Source of the DNA: Rebecca billardiae RCC1528
Lineage: Eukaryota > Haptophyta
Assembly (NCBI GenBank): GCA_965240325.2
Contig: OZ251222.1
Location: 3,596,001 to 3,660,000 of the forward strand
Direction of reading: 5' to 3'
DNA length: 64,000 nucleotides
Positions 53,846-64,000 of the stretch are shown here, one piece after another; position 1 is the first letter of the stretch, and every line of letters starts with the position of its first letter. Below the pieces are notes generated by a model. It did not search any database. It saw only the letters and a program-made list of their open reading frames with translations, and was not told the origin of the DNA. A program made the position numbers and the translations under genes.

Positions 53846-54176
53846 GGTGCCCGGCGCAGGCAGCCACGGCTACGACTGCCAGCTGCGCCTGCACGGCCAG
53901 CAGCACGGCCAGCCGCGTGCTGAGATCGCGTATCCGAAAACTGCTGACGCCCACCAAATAACATACGGAAACTGGAGCTCTCATATTCGTGATCGCGTAA
54001 CGACCAAATCGCCACCAGACCTGCCGGCGCGCACCGGCGCTCCCGAGCGACCGCGCTGGCTCCGGCTGGCTGGGAAATAACAGATGTACAGACGGGGGCC
54101 GCCATCGCGAGGACCGCGTGCATTCTTTTACGACAACACACACCAACGGCGGGCGAGCGCGCGGGCGCGCGCGGCC
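53846..54176. promoter_or_regulatory. Divergent promoter region (coiled-coil gene / lipoate-ligase-like gene)
   Basis: It is 330 bp between the two chosen start codons, GC-rich with a short AT-richer part near 53940-54000. No specific element was recognised. An in-frame upstream ATG at 54084 could extend the right-hand gene by 31 residues. Confidence 0.4.
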
Positions 54177-55028
54177 ATGCGGTGGCTACGCCTGCACAAC
54201 GTGCCGCTTCTGCGGCAGCTACGGCTCGAAGAGGCGCTCTATCGAGCGCGTGATCAAGGATCGTGGCTCGTCACGAACACCTTTGGGCCCGCGGGCTACG
54301 ACGACACGACCTCGTCCAACCAGACGCCGGCTGCCTCTGACCGGCACGTGCAGGCGATCGCCATGGGCATCAGCGGCAAGCCCGAGGAGCTCGTCAACGA
54401 GGAGCGCTTCCGGACGAGCCCGGTGCCGATCATTCGACGCTTCACGGGCGGTGGAACGGTCGTGATCGATTCCGGCTCGCTGCTCGTCTCACTCATCTCG
54501 AGCACGCGCGAGTTGCCGCACGTGCCGCCGTACCCAAATGAGCTCATGAGATGGACGGCGACCGATGTGTACGCGCCAATCCTCGGCCCGTATACGGCCG
54601 ACTCGTTCCAGCTGAACGAGCAGGACTACTGCCTGAGAGAGCGCAAGGTGGGCGGGAACGCGCAGGCCATCTCAGGCGGCCGCTGGGTCCACCACACCTC
54701 CTTCCTCTGGGACTTTGACGTGGAGCACTGCCTAGCCCTCCTCAGGCTGCCACGCCGACGGCCTGAGTACCGCGGCGAGCGCTCTCATGCTGACTTCCTT
54801 GTCGGGCTCAGCGCCGTGCTTCCAAATCGTGCTGCATTCTGGGAGCGCCTGGGGCCGGCCGTTGCGGCGGCGTTTCGGATGCCGAACGACAGCTTCGTGG
54901 AGGTGTTGAGCGCCTCGGGCAGCGATGATGCTGCACTCGCGATGCTCGAGCACAAGCTCGAGAGCGAGGCCGGCGACGCTACCGCAGTGCTCAAGACGAG
55001 GCCTGTCGATTGGCTGCTCCCAGAGTAG
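54177..55028 (+). CDS. Lipoate-protein ligase / BPL-LplA-LipB family protein
   Basis: A single exon codes for 283 residues. The family core is seen in A-I-A-M-G-I-S-G-K-P, R-R-F-T-G-G-G-T-V-V, the Lys-bearing K-V-G-G-N-A-Q and H-H-T-S-F-L-W-D. These match the plant-type group annotated as putative lipoate-protein ligase A. Such enzymes attach lipoate (or move octanoate) to the lipoyl domains of 2-oxoacid dehydrogenases and the glycine cleavage H protein in mitochondria or plastids. I chose the ATG at 54177 because the family begins at M-x-x-x-R-L-x-x-V-P. The upstream in-frame ATG at 54084 would add a basic 31-residue leader that could be an organelle presequence. Confidence 0.85.
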   Translation: MRWLRLHNVPLLRQLRLEEALYRARDQGSWLVTNTFGPAGYDDTTSSNQTPAASDRHVQAIAMGISGKPEELVNEERFRTSPVPIIRRFTGGGTVVIDSGSLLVSLISSTRELPHVPPYPNELMRWTATDVYAPILGPYTADSFQLNEQDYCLRERKVGGNAQAISGGRWVHHTSFLWDFDVEHCLALLRLPRRRPEYRGERSHADFLVGLSAVLPNRAAFWERLGPAVAAAFRMPNDSFVEVLSASGSDDAALAMLEHKLESEAGDATAVLKTRPVDWLLPE

Positions 55029-56854
55029 AATCGGCGTGGCGTCCTAGAGCGGCATCCGCGGACAACGTCTTCATTCTTCAACTCGGATCAGAAGGTCACC
55101 CGACACCCCGTCACGCCCGGGGCCCGTGTCGGCTGTGAGTCCCAGCCACCAGCGGTCAGCGGACAGCGCGGCCTGGCGCGGCCCGTGACGGCCGTGGCAT
55201 GCCAATACATATTGTCATGCAAAGCAGTCGCGTAGTTAGTTATAATCCGGCGTACACTAGTAGGGATTCCGGCGCGTAGCCGTCCGTGGACGGTTGGGCC
55301 GCCGCAACTCTTTTAGTGCCCGGCCCCGAATATAAACTCTGCCCTGGCGGGCGGGGGGGTCGGCGGGCCGTGCCAGTGCTGTCGCAATGTATCCTCTGAG
55401 GGTTCGCGTCTTTCCACATTCGCTTGTGGCCGTGGGTGACGGACAGTCGAGTGCAAGGACCAGCAACGCGAGGCCGCCCACACCCACGAGGGAATGTCAG
55501 CACGCGGGGCGGGACGGGTAGCCCGTTGCTCCGCGCGAGCGCGGGTACGCGCTGTATGTGCCGCATGTCGACCGCGATGGCGTAATCGAGCGCCTCGCCG
55601 CCGCCGAAGCCGCCAGAGTAGATCATGTGCATGTCCTCCTGCCGCCAGCCGAGAGCGGTCGTCGCGAGGATGCTTGCCGATGTCCGCTCCAGGCACGATG
55701 GGCTCGGCGCAGGTCGCGTTGACGTCGTACACGGCCGCCACGCTGAGCACGAGCGCGTTGACGTTCACGCGGTCGTGCGCGCGCGCGCGCGCAGCGACAG
55801 CGTGTGCCACTCGCGATTGAGAGTAGGCAAGCGCTGCTCACGCGGGCACACGAATCGCAGCGCATCAGTCACCGGCGTGACGACTTCCGCCTCGTCCCGC
55901 AGCGCCTGCGCCATGGACGAGGATGACGCGGCGATGTTGCATGCTCGACGATTCATCTCTCTGCGGATGGCATCACGGGCTTGTCTGTGTCGCGCTGCGG
56001 CGAGGGTCGCCAACTCGCGAAGAGGCGGTTGCTGCCACGGCGACAGACCCGGGAGGTGCGTCCGCTGCGCGTCGTACGCCGTTAGCGCTGCGCTTCCGTC
56101 GCATTGGTCACCGTCGACGCCATGCGCCATGCAGGCCGGACGTGGGCTCGGCTGAGGGACCGGACCGCGAGCAATGACTGAGTCCGGTGCGCGGATTCCG
56201 GCGATCGAGTTCAGAAGGCCGCGCCAAATCTTGCGTCGCGTGCGATGGCGCTTCCCGCCCGCGAGACACCTCGTGATGAGGGCCTTTCCGCACCGAGCTC
56301 GACGCGCGACGGTGGATCGCGCGAGGTGGTTGTCGTGCGCAGCGCTTAATACTATGGCTCGTGCGAGCGCTCGACGTGCAAGTCGGGCGAGGACCGCCCC
56401 AGGTCGCACGATCGTGTCGACGCGCCGAGCGTGCCTCCAAACGCGTCGACTTTGGCCCCCGTTCGACCTGCACGCGAGACGACGAGGGCAGCAAACGCGA
56501 ATCGGGCGAAAACACGTCTCGGGAATCCCCGCGCGATGTCCGCGCCGGCGTTGGATTCGGCGCGCGCGGCCCACGCGCTCCGCGCCATCCAGGACTCTCT
56601 TTCGGCCGAGCGTCCCCAGTGGGAGCTGCGAGGGCGCCCGGTAGTGAGCGAAGCGACCCGGCAGTGAGCGAGGCGATTTTCTTTTCTTTGCGAGGCGATT
56701 TTCTTTTTTCCTTTTCTTTTTCTTATCTTTTTCCCGGGCACTACAAGGGGCGGACCTACGGCCCGCCATTATAATAATTTTCTGTAGCAATCAACAAGCA
56801 GCAACGATCGATCGTCAATTGTCAAGCACTCAGGCTCAAGCCGGCGTGACAATC
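55029..56854. other. Mostly intergenic; T-rich tract before the F-box/RCC1 gene
   Basis: The left third holds no gene; the middle carries a possible broken gene listed separately. At 56670-56735 a pyrimidine-rich stretch contains two copies of GCGAGGCGATTTTCTTTT. TATAATAATTT at 56769-56779, about 80 bp before the chosen start, could be a TATA-like promoter element. Confidence 0.4.
55240..56400 (-). pseudogene. Possible broken or multi-exon gene, unresolved
   Basis: Three minus-strand segments are protein-like but lie in different frames. One is about 56080-55790 (L-R-E-L-A-T-L-A-A-A-R and L-N-R-E-W-H-T-L-S-L). The second is about 55775-55690 (V-N-V-N-A-L-V-L-S-V-A-A-V-Y). The third is about 55638-55480 (M-H-M-I-Y-S-G-G-F-G-G-G-E-A-L-D-Y-A-I). 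The first change of frame falls exactly in an alternating GC tract (55775-55795), which could be a slippage mutation. The second could be an intron: an acceptor GGCAG lies before GAGGACATG, but no matching donor keeps the frame. No family was recognised. Confidence 0.3.
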
Positions 56855-58399
56855 ATGCCGCCAACGACGGGACGCCAGCGTGTGCACGAGCGCGGGGTGC
56901 TGATCACCAGCCTGCCGATCGAGGTGATCGAACGCATTCTCGCACATCTCCCGTTGCACTCACTCGCCGCCGCCAACGCCACCTCGCGCCTGTTCCGCGG
57001 CGCACCGGGCAGCCGCTCACCTGTGGAGAACGCGCTGCGCGAGCGAGCGTCGCGGCGCGGACACGTGAACGCGTTGCCTGTCACGCTGCCGCGTGACGTG
57101 TGCACGTGGACGGGCGAGCTCATTGCGCGCGAGCGTGTCGTCGAGCTCGCGCGTGCGCACGCGCACGTCGTCGCATGTGGAAGCGCGCAGCTCTTTCTGC
57201 TGAGCATGAGCGCGATGGTGAGCGCCGACGGCGGGCTGCACACGTGCGGCGAGGATGGCACGCCAGTGGACGACGACGATGACGACGATGGTGACGGCGT
57301 TGACGTGCAAACGTATCACGCCTGCGCGGCGCTGGGCCATGCTGACGCGCACGAAGCCCTTGTCCCGACGCGTGTCGCCTCGCTCGCTTCGGTGCGTGTG
57401 CGCGCCGTGTCTGCGGGCTACGACCACCTGCTCGCGCTGAGCGACATCGGCGCCGTGTACGCGTGCGGCCATAATGATAAAGGCCAGCTCGGACTCGGAG
57501 ACCGGGCGACGCGTCGCACGTTCGCGCAGGCGATGGCGCTCGCGCACGAGGTTGTCATCTGCATCACTGGCGGCAGCCGCTGCAGCTTTGCCCTCACCGT
57601 GGCAGGGCGGGCGTACAGCTGGGGCAACAACTTCAACGGCCAGCTCGGGCACGGCGACACTCAGGAGCGTTGGGAGCCGAGGTGCATCGAGGCGCTGGGC
57701 AGCGTGCGCGTCGCCGGCGCAAGCGTGGACATGTTCCATGTGCTCTTCCTCGCAGCCAGCGGCGCTGTGTACTCGTGCGGCCGGGGCGACTCCGGTCGGC
57801 TGGGGCACGGCGACGCGCAGCACCAGCGCGCGCCGAAGCGCATCGAGGCACTCGCGGGCGTGCGCGCGGTGCACGTGAGCGTGGGCCTCGCGCACAGCCT
57901 GGTGGTGGACAGCGCGGGCGGCGTGCACTCCTTCGGCCACGGCGGATCTGGCTGCCTGGGCCACGGCGGAGATGACGGCGGAGATGACGGCGTGATTCAT
58001 CTGGTGCCAAAGCGCATCAAGGCGCTGGCGAGTGTGCGCGCTGTGCGTGCCATCGCAAGCTCAAAGAGCAGCGCGGTGCTGGGCGCGGACGGCAGCGTGC
58101 ACGTCTTCGGGGCGAACAGGTGCGCCCAGCTCGGCATTCCACGCAGCCATGGACATTACGTCGAGCGGCCAACCTGCGTGGGCGCCCTCGGGGAGGCGCC
58201 TGTGGTGGACCGCGCGCTCGGCTGGAACCATGCGCTCTTTGTGACTGCAGACGGCCGCGTGCACTCGTGTGGGGAGCAGTCGGCCGCGCTCGGCCATGGC
58301 GTGGGGCGTGAGCCCAACGACCTGGGCGACGTGCTCAGGGCGAGCCTGACGCGTGTTGCTGCTGCGCCGCTCTTGCTCGGGCCGCAGCAGAATCAATAG
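56855..58399 (+). CDS. F-box protein with RCC1 repeats
   Basis: A single exon from the ATG at 56855 codes for 514 residues. The F-box is near the start (I-T-S-L-P-I-E-V-I-E-R-I-L-A-H-L-P). Six or seven RCC1 repeats follow, for example A-C-G-H-N-D-K-G-Q-L-G-L-G-D, S-W-G-N-N-F-N-G-Q-L-G-H-G-D and S-C-G-R-G-D-S-G-R-L-G-H-G-D. An Asp run (seven D) interrupts the first repeat. Unlike the blades of the giant gene, these have no paired cysteines and no signal peptide, so this is an intracellular protein. By family the F-box should recruit Skp1/Cullin while the RCC1 propeller binds the substrate; the target is unknown. Element D begins 21 bp after the stop. Confidence 0.88.
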   Translation: MPPTTGRQRVHERGVLITSLPIEVIERILAHLPLHSLAAANATSRLFRGAPGSRSPVENALRERASRRGHVNALPVTLPRDVCTWTGELIARERVVELARAHAHVVACGSAQLFLLSMSAMVSADGGLHTCGEDGTPVDDDDDDDGDGVDVQTYHACAALGHADAHEALVPTRVASLASVRVRAVSAGYDHLLALSDIGAVYACGHNDKGQLGLGDRATRRTFAQAMALAHEVVICITGGSRCSFALTVAGRAYSWGNNFNGQLGHGDTQERWEPRCIEALGSVRVAGASVDMFHVLFLAASGAVYSCGRGDSGRLGHGDAQHQRAPKRIEALAGVRAVHVSVGLAHSLVVDSAGGVHSFGHGGSGCLGHGGDDGGDDGVIHLVPKRIKALASVRAVRAIASSKSSAVLGADGSVHVFGANRCAQLGIPRSHGHYVERPTCVGALGEAPVVDRALGWNHALFVTADGRVHSCGEQSAALGHGVGREPNDLGDVLRASLTRVAAAPLLLGPQQNQ

Positions 58400-58420
58400 T
58401 ATCGCGTCGTCATCAATTAT

Positions 58421-59712
58421 GACCGCGTTCCGCGGTCCTTTTCTGCATAGAATCAACGCAGTTGGGGGCCCGCGGTGGCCGTGCAATCGCGGCTCTCCGC
58501 CGTAGTGGCAGTTCGCCAGTTGAAGTCGGTTCTGAGATGACTGAAGCTATATTAGTCCGACCGTCGCCCTGCCTGCGCGACCGCGAGACTCATTCACACT
58601 TCACACAATCACAGCAGCGGACCTGAGACCGCACCCGGCACCGGTCGTCAAATCGGACGTCCGTCTGACAACTAGCTGCCAAATGTCCAACTGGCTGATC
58701 AGCTCGGATCCGACCCGTCCGCGATCGTGCCATCGGCATCAGAATTACTACTAGTAGCTGCCAAACTGTGTCCAACTCTGGCTGATCAGCTCGGATCCGA
58801 CCCGTCCGCGATCGTGCCGAGTGAGTCGTGCCGCGGAGCTCGGAGTACTGAAGGAGTCGGGTGTGACAGCAGGGTGCTTTAGCGCTGCGGCCCGTGCCAG
58901 CCAACGACCAGACGTACTCTGGCCACTTGACCCGTTGCACGGGTGAGTGACCGTACGCCCTGCCTAGTGCCTACCGCGCGCGCCGCGCGACCGGCGACTC
59001 GGGGTGATGGAGAGCGGATGGCGACAGCAGCAGCAGTCCTCATGAAGACGATGAAACTGGCGGCACGGGTGCACGAGGTGGCAGGCGAAAGCGCGCCGAC
59101 GAGACCGCATTTGACACACCTGAGCCGCACGCGCGTGCCGTCGCCGAGCCGGCGGCGAGCGCTGCAAACGCGCAACCGTACCGCGCGCGCCACGACGGCG
59201 CGGCACTAGCTGATGCAGGCCGTACTGCCGGCACTGCTTCTGCGATCATGCGCCACGGTCGCAGCTGACTGCGTGAGCAGCAAGCGGGAGGCGGGTCCGG
59301 AGGCACGTGCAGGCGCCGTCCCGCATATCCGCCATCGCCCATCGTGCCGGGGCACGTCACCTCCGACGATCCGGATGTGGCCCAGTCCGGACGTCACGCG
59401 ATCCGGGAAGACGAGTACGATTCGCTCGTAACGAACCGTTACACTAATGTCACGTCCAGCTGACGTCCAGATCGCACTTTACTTAAGGGAATCAGCTGGG
59501 CGCGGTTTTTTTTGGCCTGATAGACCTCTCAATGCGATCTCAAAAACTCGAAACTCGGTCTCCGCCGACCGCCAGCCCTATAAAAATCGCCCCCCGTCCC
59601 TTTTTTCCGCCGCCCCCCGTCCCTTTTTTCTTGATCAAAGATCTTTTTGAAACGTGGTTCGGGCCCGCTGGTGCGGGCTCCACGCTGCGCGCTCCGCCCT
59701 GCACCGCGGGCC
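58421..59712 (-). mobile_element. Interspersed element D, 1.29 kb, second copy of element C
   Basis: It is the inverted near-identical copy of 30117-31383, with small indels (for example around 59180 and 59330). A perfect 5-bp direct repeat, ATTAT, flanks it at 58416-58420 and 59713-59717, which fits a target-site duplication. Its termini are GACCGCGTTCCGCGG and CCTGCACCGCGGGCC. No transposase is encoded. Confidence 0.72.
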
Positions 59713-59717
59713 ATTAT

Positions 59718-61109
59718 ACTACTATAGCAGATGACTACGTACGCAGCCTGTTAGACCGTCACGATTGACTCAGTGAGCCTCGACGAATGAGTCGAAAGTC
59801 ACTCAAATCGGCGCCGACACTCTCGGACACCGAGGTACTGATGTCTGATGGTCGTCACTCGCCGACCCGACTAAGTAGTACTGAGTCGGACTAACTGTCG
59901 TACAGACTGATTCCGATGACTAGCAGTGACTTCTGTATCGACGAGCTTCTTTGTCTCAGAGCAGCGCGTCGACCCGACGACCGTGCGTGTATTTTCCTTT
60001 CCGAACAGGCGCGTCATCCTTAGTCTATTATTAATAATTAAAGTAGTTGATTCTGCATCACGGTGCGGTTACTGTTCGGAGAGCGTGCGATGAAGGATGG
60101 CGCGGCAACCTGCCACCGTGAGCCTTACGCACGTTAAAACAAATAAACTGTATCGTGATGATGTTTTTTAAAGTCATCTGACTGGCAGCAAGTCCTGACG
60201 TCCAGCGAATTCTCTGTGTTAGTGGCTGCCGGCAGCGTTGCCAGCGTGAAAGAAAGCAAGTGCGATCAGTTTGATCTCGAGCGTCAGGAAGCACATGTAT
60301 TACCGACGGCCCGAGCAACACGGCCGAGGGGACGACCAGCAGGCTCTACACCGCGCGACCCTACTCAGAGTACTCGGGCGCGTACTCGCGGGGCCGGTGG
60401 ACGTGGTTCCAAGCGCGTCCGAGGGCAGCGTTCCGAGAGCAGCGTATGCGCGACCTCGAATGTCGCGCCATCGCTGGACCGTCACCCCGATGTGCTACCG
60501 AGCATACCGTAAATGCCGACGACGAAGACCCCGCGGCCATCGCCGGGACAAGCCCTTGGCCGGGAGGCCGTCCGGCGGCGCTTCAGTCAAGGTCTGGAGC
60601 CACTCTTGGCTTGTGTTCAAGCATCGATTCAGTGCTATAATCAACAGTGATGAACTGTGATTCATTGTCAACGCCTTGTTCACAAAGCTGACGAATGGAG
60701 CCCGCCCCGAAGCTGGCAATTCTGTAGCAGCGACGAATCAGAGAGCACCTTTTGCAAAGGAGACATCAGATGTTTTTTTCCGAAACGACATTGTCGCTCA
60801 TACGTGGAGTCGTGGACCCGCAACCACCCAACGAAAGAATCAAGGGCACTTCAGATTTTTCCGCAGAAACACCATCATGACACATTTGATTCCATACATA
60901 ATAGGCGAGTGCATCCCGAAGATGACGTCACCTTCGGGGCGACGAACCTCAAAACCAGATCAACCGCGAGATGCCGATCTTGTGCGCGAACGAAGGCGGG
61001 CAACCGACCACGAAGGGCCGCAAACTTCGCGGCTGGCTCGGTCTTCGGAGCTCGCGCACGCCCGAGCCCCTCCCCCCGGTCCTCTCCGAGCGCCCAACGC
61101 CTCCGAGCC
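59718..61109. other. Intergenic region, no supported gene
   Basis: It is AT-rich around 60020-60050 (TTATTAATAATTAAAG). A one-mismatch, reverse-oriented copy of the TACAGTTTACT core lies at 60142-60152. Open frames at 60271 and 60657 lack recognisable features; the second runs in frame into the oxidoreductase but has no family similarity. Confidence 0.45.
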
Positions 61110-62593
61110 ATGTCCCGCGACGCGTCGCCCTCCGCCGAGCGCATCGAGCCGTCGACGCCGACCGACGTCATCCTCATTGGCTGCGGCGTGCCCTTCACCA
61201 GCGTCGGCGCCGTGCACCTCCGCCAGCTTCTCGAGGAGCCGACGATTTCGGGGCGCGCGCACGTGGTTGGCGTGGTCGAGCCGTTCCTCCTCGCGCCGGA
61301 GAACGCGGCCAAGGCGGAGGAGACGGGGTTCGCCGACTTCCAGGGGCGGGTGGCGCGCGACCACCCCGACGTTGTCTTCGCGCCGTCCATCGCCACCCTT
61401 GGGTCACGTGCGCACGCTGGCGAGCGGCCGTGCATCGCGTTCGTGGCAACTCGCACGCTCGACGTGCCCAAGCACATCGATGCGCTGATCGCCAACAACG
61501 CCCAGCTCGGCGTGACGCATCTCTACCTGGAGAAGCCGGGTGCCATCGACGTCCCCACGCTCAAGCATCTCAAGGCTAAGCTCGACGTGCGCGCCCGCGC
61601 CTCGCTGCGCCGCCATGCGGCCGTGCGTTGCGCCTGAAGGGCCCTGACACTCACGCCGTGCGGATTCTCCCTGCAACACCTCGCCCGCAGGCTGCCGGCA
61701 TCGCGACGTGCATTGGGTACAACAAGTGCGTTGCCAAGTACACCGACATGGCGCTCACCTGCGCGCACAGCAGCCAGGGGCCCGTGGACGTGACGCTCGT
61801 GCACCACAACGACTACGCCTCCGACTCGCTGCCTGAGGTCTTTGAGCGCTGCGGCGAGGGCATGCTCAAGAACATGGCCTGCCACGAGCTCTCGCTTGCG
61901 GTCTGTGCCTTTGGCCTTCGCGCTGTGGACATCCGTGAGAAGGATGGCGCGCCGAGCGTCACGATCGACACCGCGAACTCGTCGCTCGAGACGCACGGCG
62001 GCCGCACCGACTGGGCACGCCTCGCCTTCACCGTGCACCTCGGCTCGCGCGACGAGCCGGCCAGCGACGACGGCACCGACGCACCGTCGGAGGAGCGGGG
62101 GGAGGCACCGAACGTCCGCTCGATCAAGCTCGTCGAGGACCGCTGCGCTGGCGACTCGTCCGCGATCCGCATCGGCACTGACGAAGCCCTGCCCAAGCAG
62201 TTTGACTGGCCGCTCGCAGAGGAGCGCGAGGCGGTGGGCTCGCTGCTCAAAGCCGAGCCGACGATGCGCACCATCCTCGCCGTGGCGTACCCGACTTACC
62301 TGGAGGCCAAGCAGCGGGTCTTTGCGCACATCGAGTCGACGTGGCGCGCCGATGGCTGCAGCGAGGTGGTGGCGGACGGCGAGGGTGGGTGTGTGACGCC
62401 GCGATCTGCTGCGTGGCCAGCAGGCATCTGCTCACTGTCGGACGCGCTCACCGTGCTGGAGATCATCGAGAAGCTCGAGCCTATGCTGCGCGAGCAGGTG
62501 GGCGTCAAGCAGCCCTCGCTCAACAGCCTCACCAACCTGTCCACGCTCTCGCTCGCCAGCACCGTGCACAACTCGACGCCTACTGCCACCTGA
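61110..62593 (+). CDS. Gfo/Idh/MocA-family NAD(P)-dependent oxidoreductase-like protein
   Basis: Exons are 61110-61586 and 61691-62593, joined in phase 0 to give 459 residues. The N-terminal Rossmann fold starts with D-V-I-L-I-G-C-G-V-P-F; it is followed by H-V-V-G-V-V-E-P-F and Y-L-E-K-P-G-A-I-D-V-P, the last being the E-K-P motif of the family. The second exon begins the C-terminal domain with C-I-G-Y-N-K-C-V-A-K-Y-T-D, close to the usual G-Y-N-x-R-F. The dinucleotide loop G-C-G-V-P-F-T-S-V is atypical (family usually G-x-G-x-x-G/A). Substrates of the family are mostly sugars and polyols; this one is unassigned. Residues around 305-320 form an acidic insert. Confidence 0.75.
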
Positions 62594-63270
62594 GCGGTTC
62601 GGCCCCGCTCCGGGGGCGCGGAGGCGGCCGGGAGGCTGCACTGCTGTGACGAACCGTCAGGCGCGGTCAGCATCTATCACTATCTGCATCGCGGGCCACA
62701 TCGGCAGTCGTCAGGCTTCAGCAGTCAGAATTCGGCACCGGCTTCGCGTCGACAGTATATATATCTAGCTGCCAGCTGGCGTCTCTGGCTCTGTCTCTCT
62801 CTCGGCTCTCTCTAGCTCTCTAGTCTCTCTCTCAGTCTCACTTCTCAGAGTCTCAGACAGACAGACTCTCTCTCTCAAGCTAGGACCCTCTACTTCCACG
62901 ACGTATCGATCGTGCGGTATCGTCCGGCGGACGAGTCGTCGCTCACGGCTCAGCCGATCATCACTACGAAGCCGGCCTTGAAACGACCAATCAAACGCTT
63001 CTGGACCGTTGACGCGGCCGCCTCAGTGACTCACTCGGCCCTCACTCCTCACTCAGGCTCCGGGACCGGGGGCCGCGGGCGCTCCGAAGGCCGCCCCTCA
63101 CAGTCGCGGAGTGTCGTCAAACATATCAATGCTTGACTCAGCCCCTCACTCAGAGCAGTGAACACTTGACTCAGCGACTCTGTCTCAGACATCGTGCGTA
63201 GCTACTCACGTCTCACTGCGTACAATGAACAATGCGTACAATTACATGCCGCCTCCCGCTCGCCGAGTAG
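62594..63270. other. Intergenic gap with a CT-rich tract
   Basis: A (CT)n-like polypyrimidine tract with TCTCTCTCTCGG-type repeats runs from about 62786 to 62878. No gene is supported. Confidence 0.6.
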
Positions 63271-64000
63271 CTAAGACGACGACGAGACGATGCGCTCGAC
63301 CATGGTGCCGTCGGCGATAGAGCTGCAGAGGCACGCATTGCACACAATGCCCGCGCCTCGCACCCACACGAGGCGCTGCTGACCCTCCCCCGCGGCTGCG
63401 CACTGCGCCCCAAGGTTCCAGCCGCACTGGCTCATGCCGGTCCCCGCCTCCGCGCGCGCGCGCCCAGCCTGCTCGGCCAGATCGGCTTGCGACGGAACCG
63501 CCTCGATGGCAGCGTCAAGCCTGTGCTCGCTCAGCGCCGCTTCGACTCCGAGCGAAATGTCGTGCGCCTTCGACGCAACCCAAAGCATCCACGAGCCGTC
63601 ACTCGCTGCGTTGGTGCGCTGGAGCATCATGCGCGCGTGCTGCTCGATGCGCACCGGCTCGCCGTGCTCTCCGGTGTCCCAAGCGCCACCGCTCGCGGAG
63701 ACTAGGCCAGGGAATGCGCCGAACTCGAAGAACGGGGTGTAGCCCGGCTGCGTCTGATACACCATGCGCTCGAGCGTCGCCAGCTCCGTCTGCAGGCGCG
63801 CCTCGTACGCGTCATCGCCCGCGCAAAGAGCAACAGACGGGCGTGAGTCCTGGTCGTGCTTTGCCAGCGCCCGCGCGGTGGTGCCGAGGGCATTGAGGGA
63901 GTCGCCGATGGCCTGCAGCCATTGCGCCTCGAAGACTTTCGTGGGCGTACGCTTCTGCACGCGATAGGCGCGCGCGCTCTTCTCGAGCGCGACGCGGTGG
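63271..64000 (-). CDS. Unknown protein, 5' part outside window
   Basis: The frame is open from the right edge to the stop at 63271 (about 242 residues), so the start and possibly more exons lie outside. The sequence is protein-like: V-F-E-A-Q-W-L-Q-A-I-G-D-S-L-N-A-L-G, then H-A-R-M-M-L-Q-R-T and W-M-L-W-V-A-S-K-A-H-D-I-S-L-G-V. The C-terminal part has five cysteines, including G-I-V-C-N-A-C-L-C, and ends in a serine run. The C-x2-C-x-C cluster could bind metal, but no family was recognised and no membrane helix is evident. Confidence 0.6.
   Translation of the reverse strand, partial: HRVALEKSARAYRVQKRTPTKVFEAQWLQAIGDSLNALGTTARALAKHDQDSRPSVALCAGDDAYEARLQTELATLERMVYQTQPGYTPFFEFGAFPGLVSASGGAWDTGEHGEPVRIEQHARMMLQRTNAASDGSWMLWVASKAHDISLGVEAALSEHRLDAAIEAVPSQADLAEQAGRARAEAGTGMSQCGWNLGAQCAAAGEGQQRLVWVRGAGIVCNACLCSSIADGTMVERIVSSSS

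Overview
The window looks like nuclear DNA of a GC-rich microalga, most likely a haptophyte or another alga with a secondary plastid; this is an inference. The signs are very high GC in the genes, short spliceosomal introns that nearly all begin GTGCG, SPPP-type hydroxyproline-rich protein sequence, AT-rich intergenic gaps with dinucleotide runs, and one protein whose leader looks like signal peptide plus plastid transit peptide. Genes lie on both strands with no operons. Several pairs are divergent with 110-500 bp between start codons.

Region 1 (1-14.8 kb, minus strand) is the most unusual part. A giant gene starts near 12737 and runs off the left edge. At least 13 exons keep frame across all junctions and give at least 3,630 residues. 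The protein is a signal-like N terminus followed by proline-rich (SPPP) rods alternating with seven-blade RCC1-like propellers, each blade carrying a cysteine pair. Three full propellers are present and a fourth rod of more than 1,100 residues leaves the window. Upstream is a second gene (14773 to about 12939) for a repeat-containing protein with a signal peptide and one membrane helix.

Region 2 (15-25 kb) is rich in mobile DNA: a foldback element, a DR1/NC2-beta gene, a second foldback, a near-perfect 49-bp hairpin and a 5'-truncated LINE that keeps a 1,000-codon open frame.

Region 3 (25-47.5 kb) is ordinary gene space: SCP2 with a peroxisomal signal, a plastid-type small protein, a MYND protein, a DUF1348 protein, MCM7, an ALKBH8-like dioxygenase, an F-box/LON protein, SURF1, the proteasome beta-2 subunit, a large WD40 protein and WRAP73.

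Region 4 (47.6-64 kb) holds a transposon with 396-bp inverted repeats and a 7-bp target duplication, a bacterial-type aliphatic amidase gene with one intron, a coiled-coil protein, a lipoate-ligase-like protein, an F-box/RCC1 protein, a Gfo/Idh oxidoreductase and a partial unknown gene. Two copies of another 1.3-kb element lie in opposite orientation at 30.1-31.4 and 58.4-59.7 kb.

The genes do not form one pathway. The housekeeping set covers replication, transcription, proteolysis, mitochondrial assembly and centriole/cilium function. The most novel content is the giant cell-surface-type gene with its neighbour.
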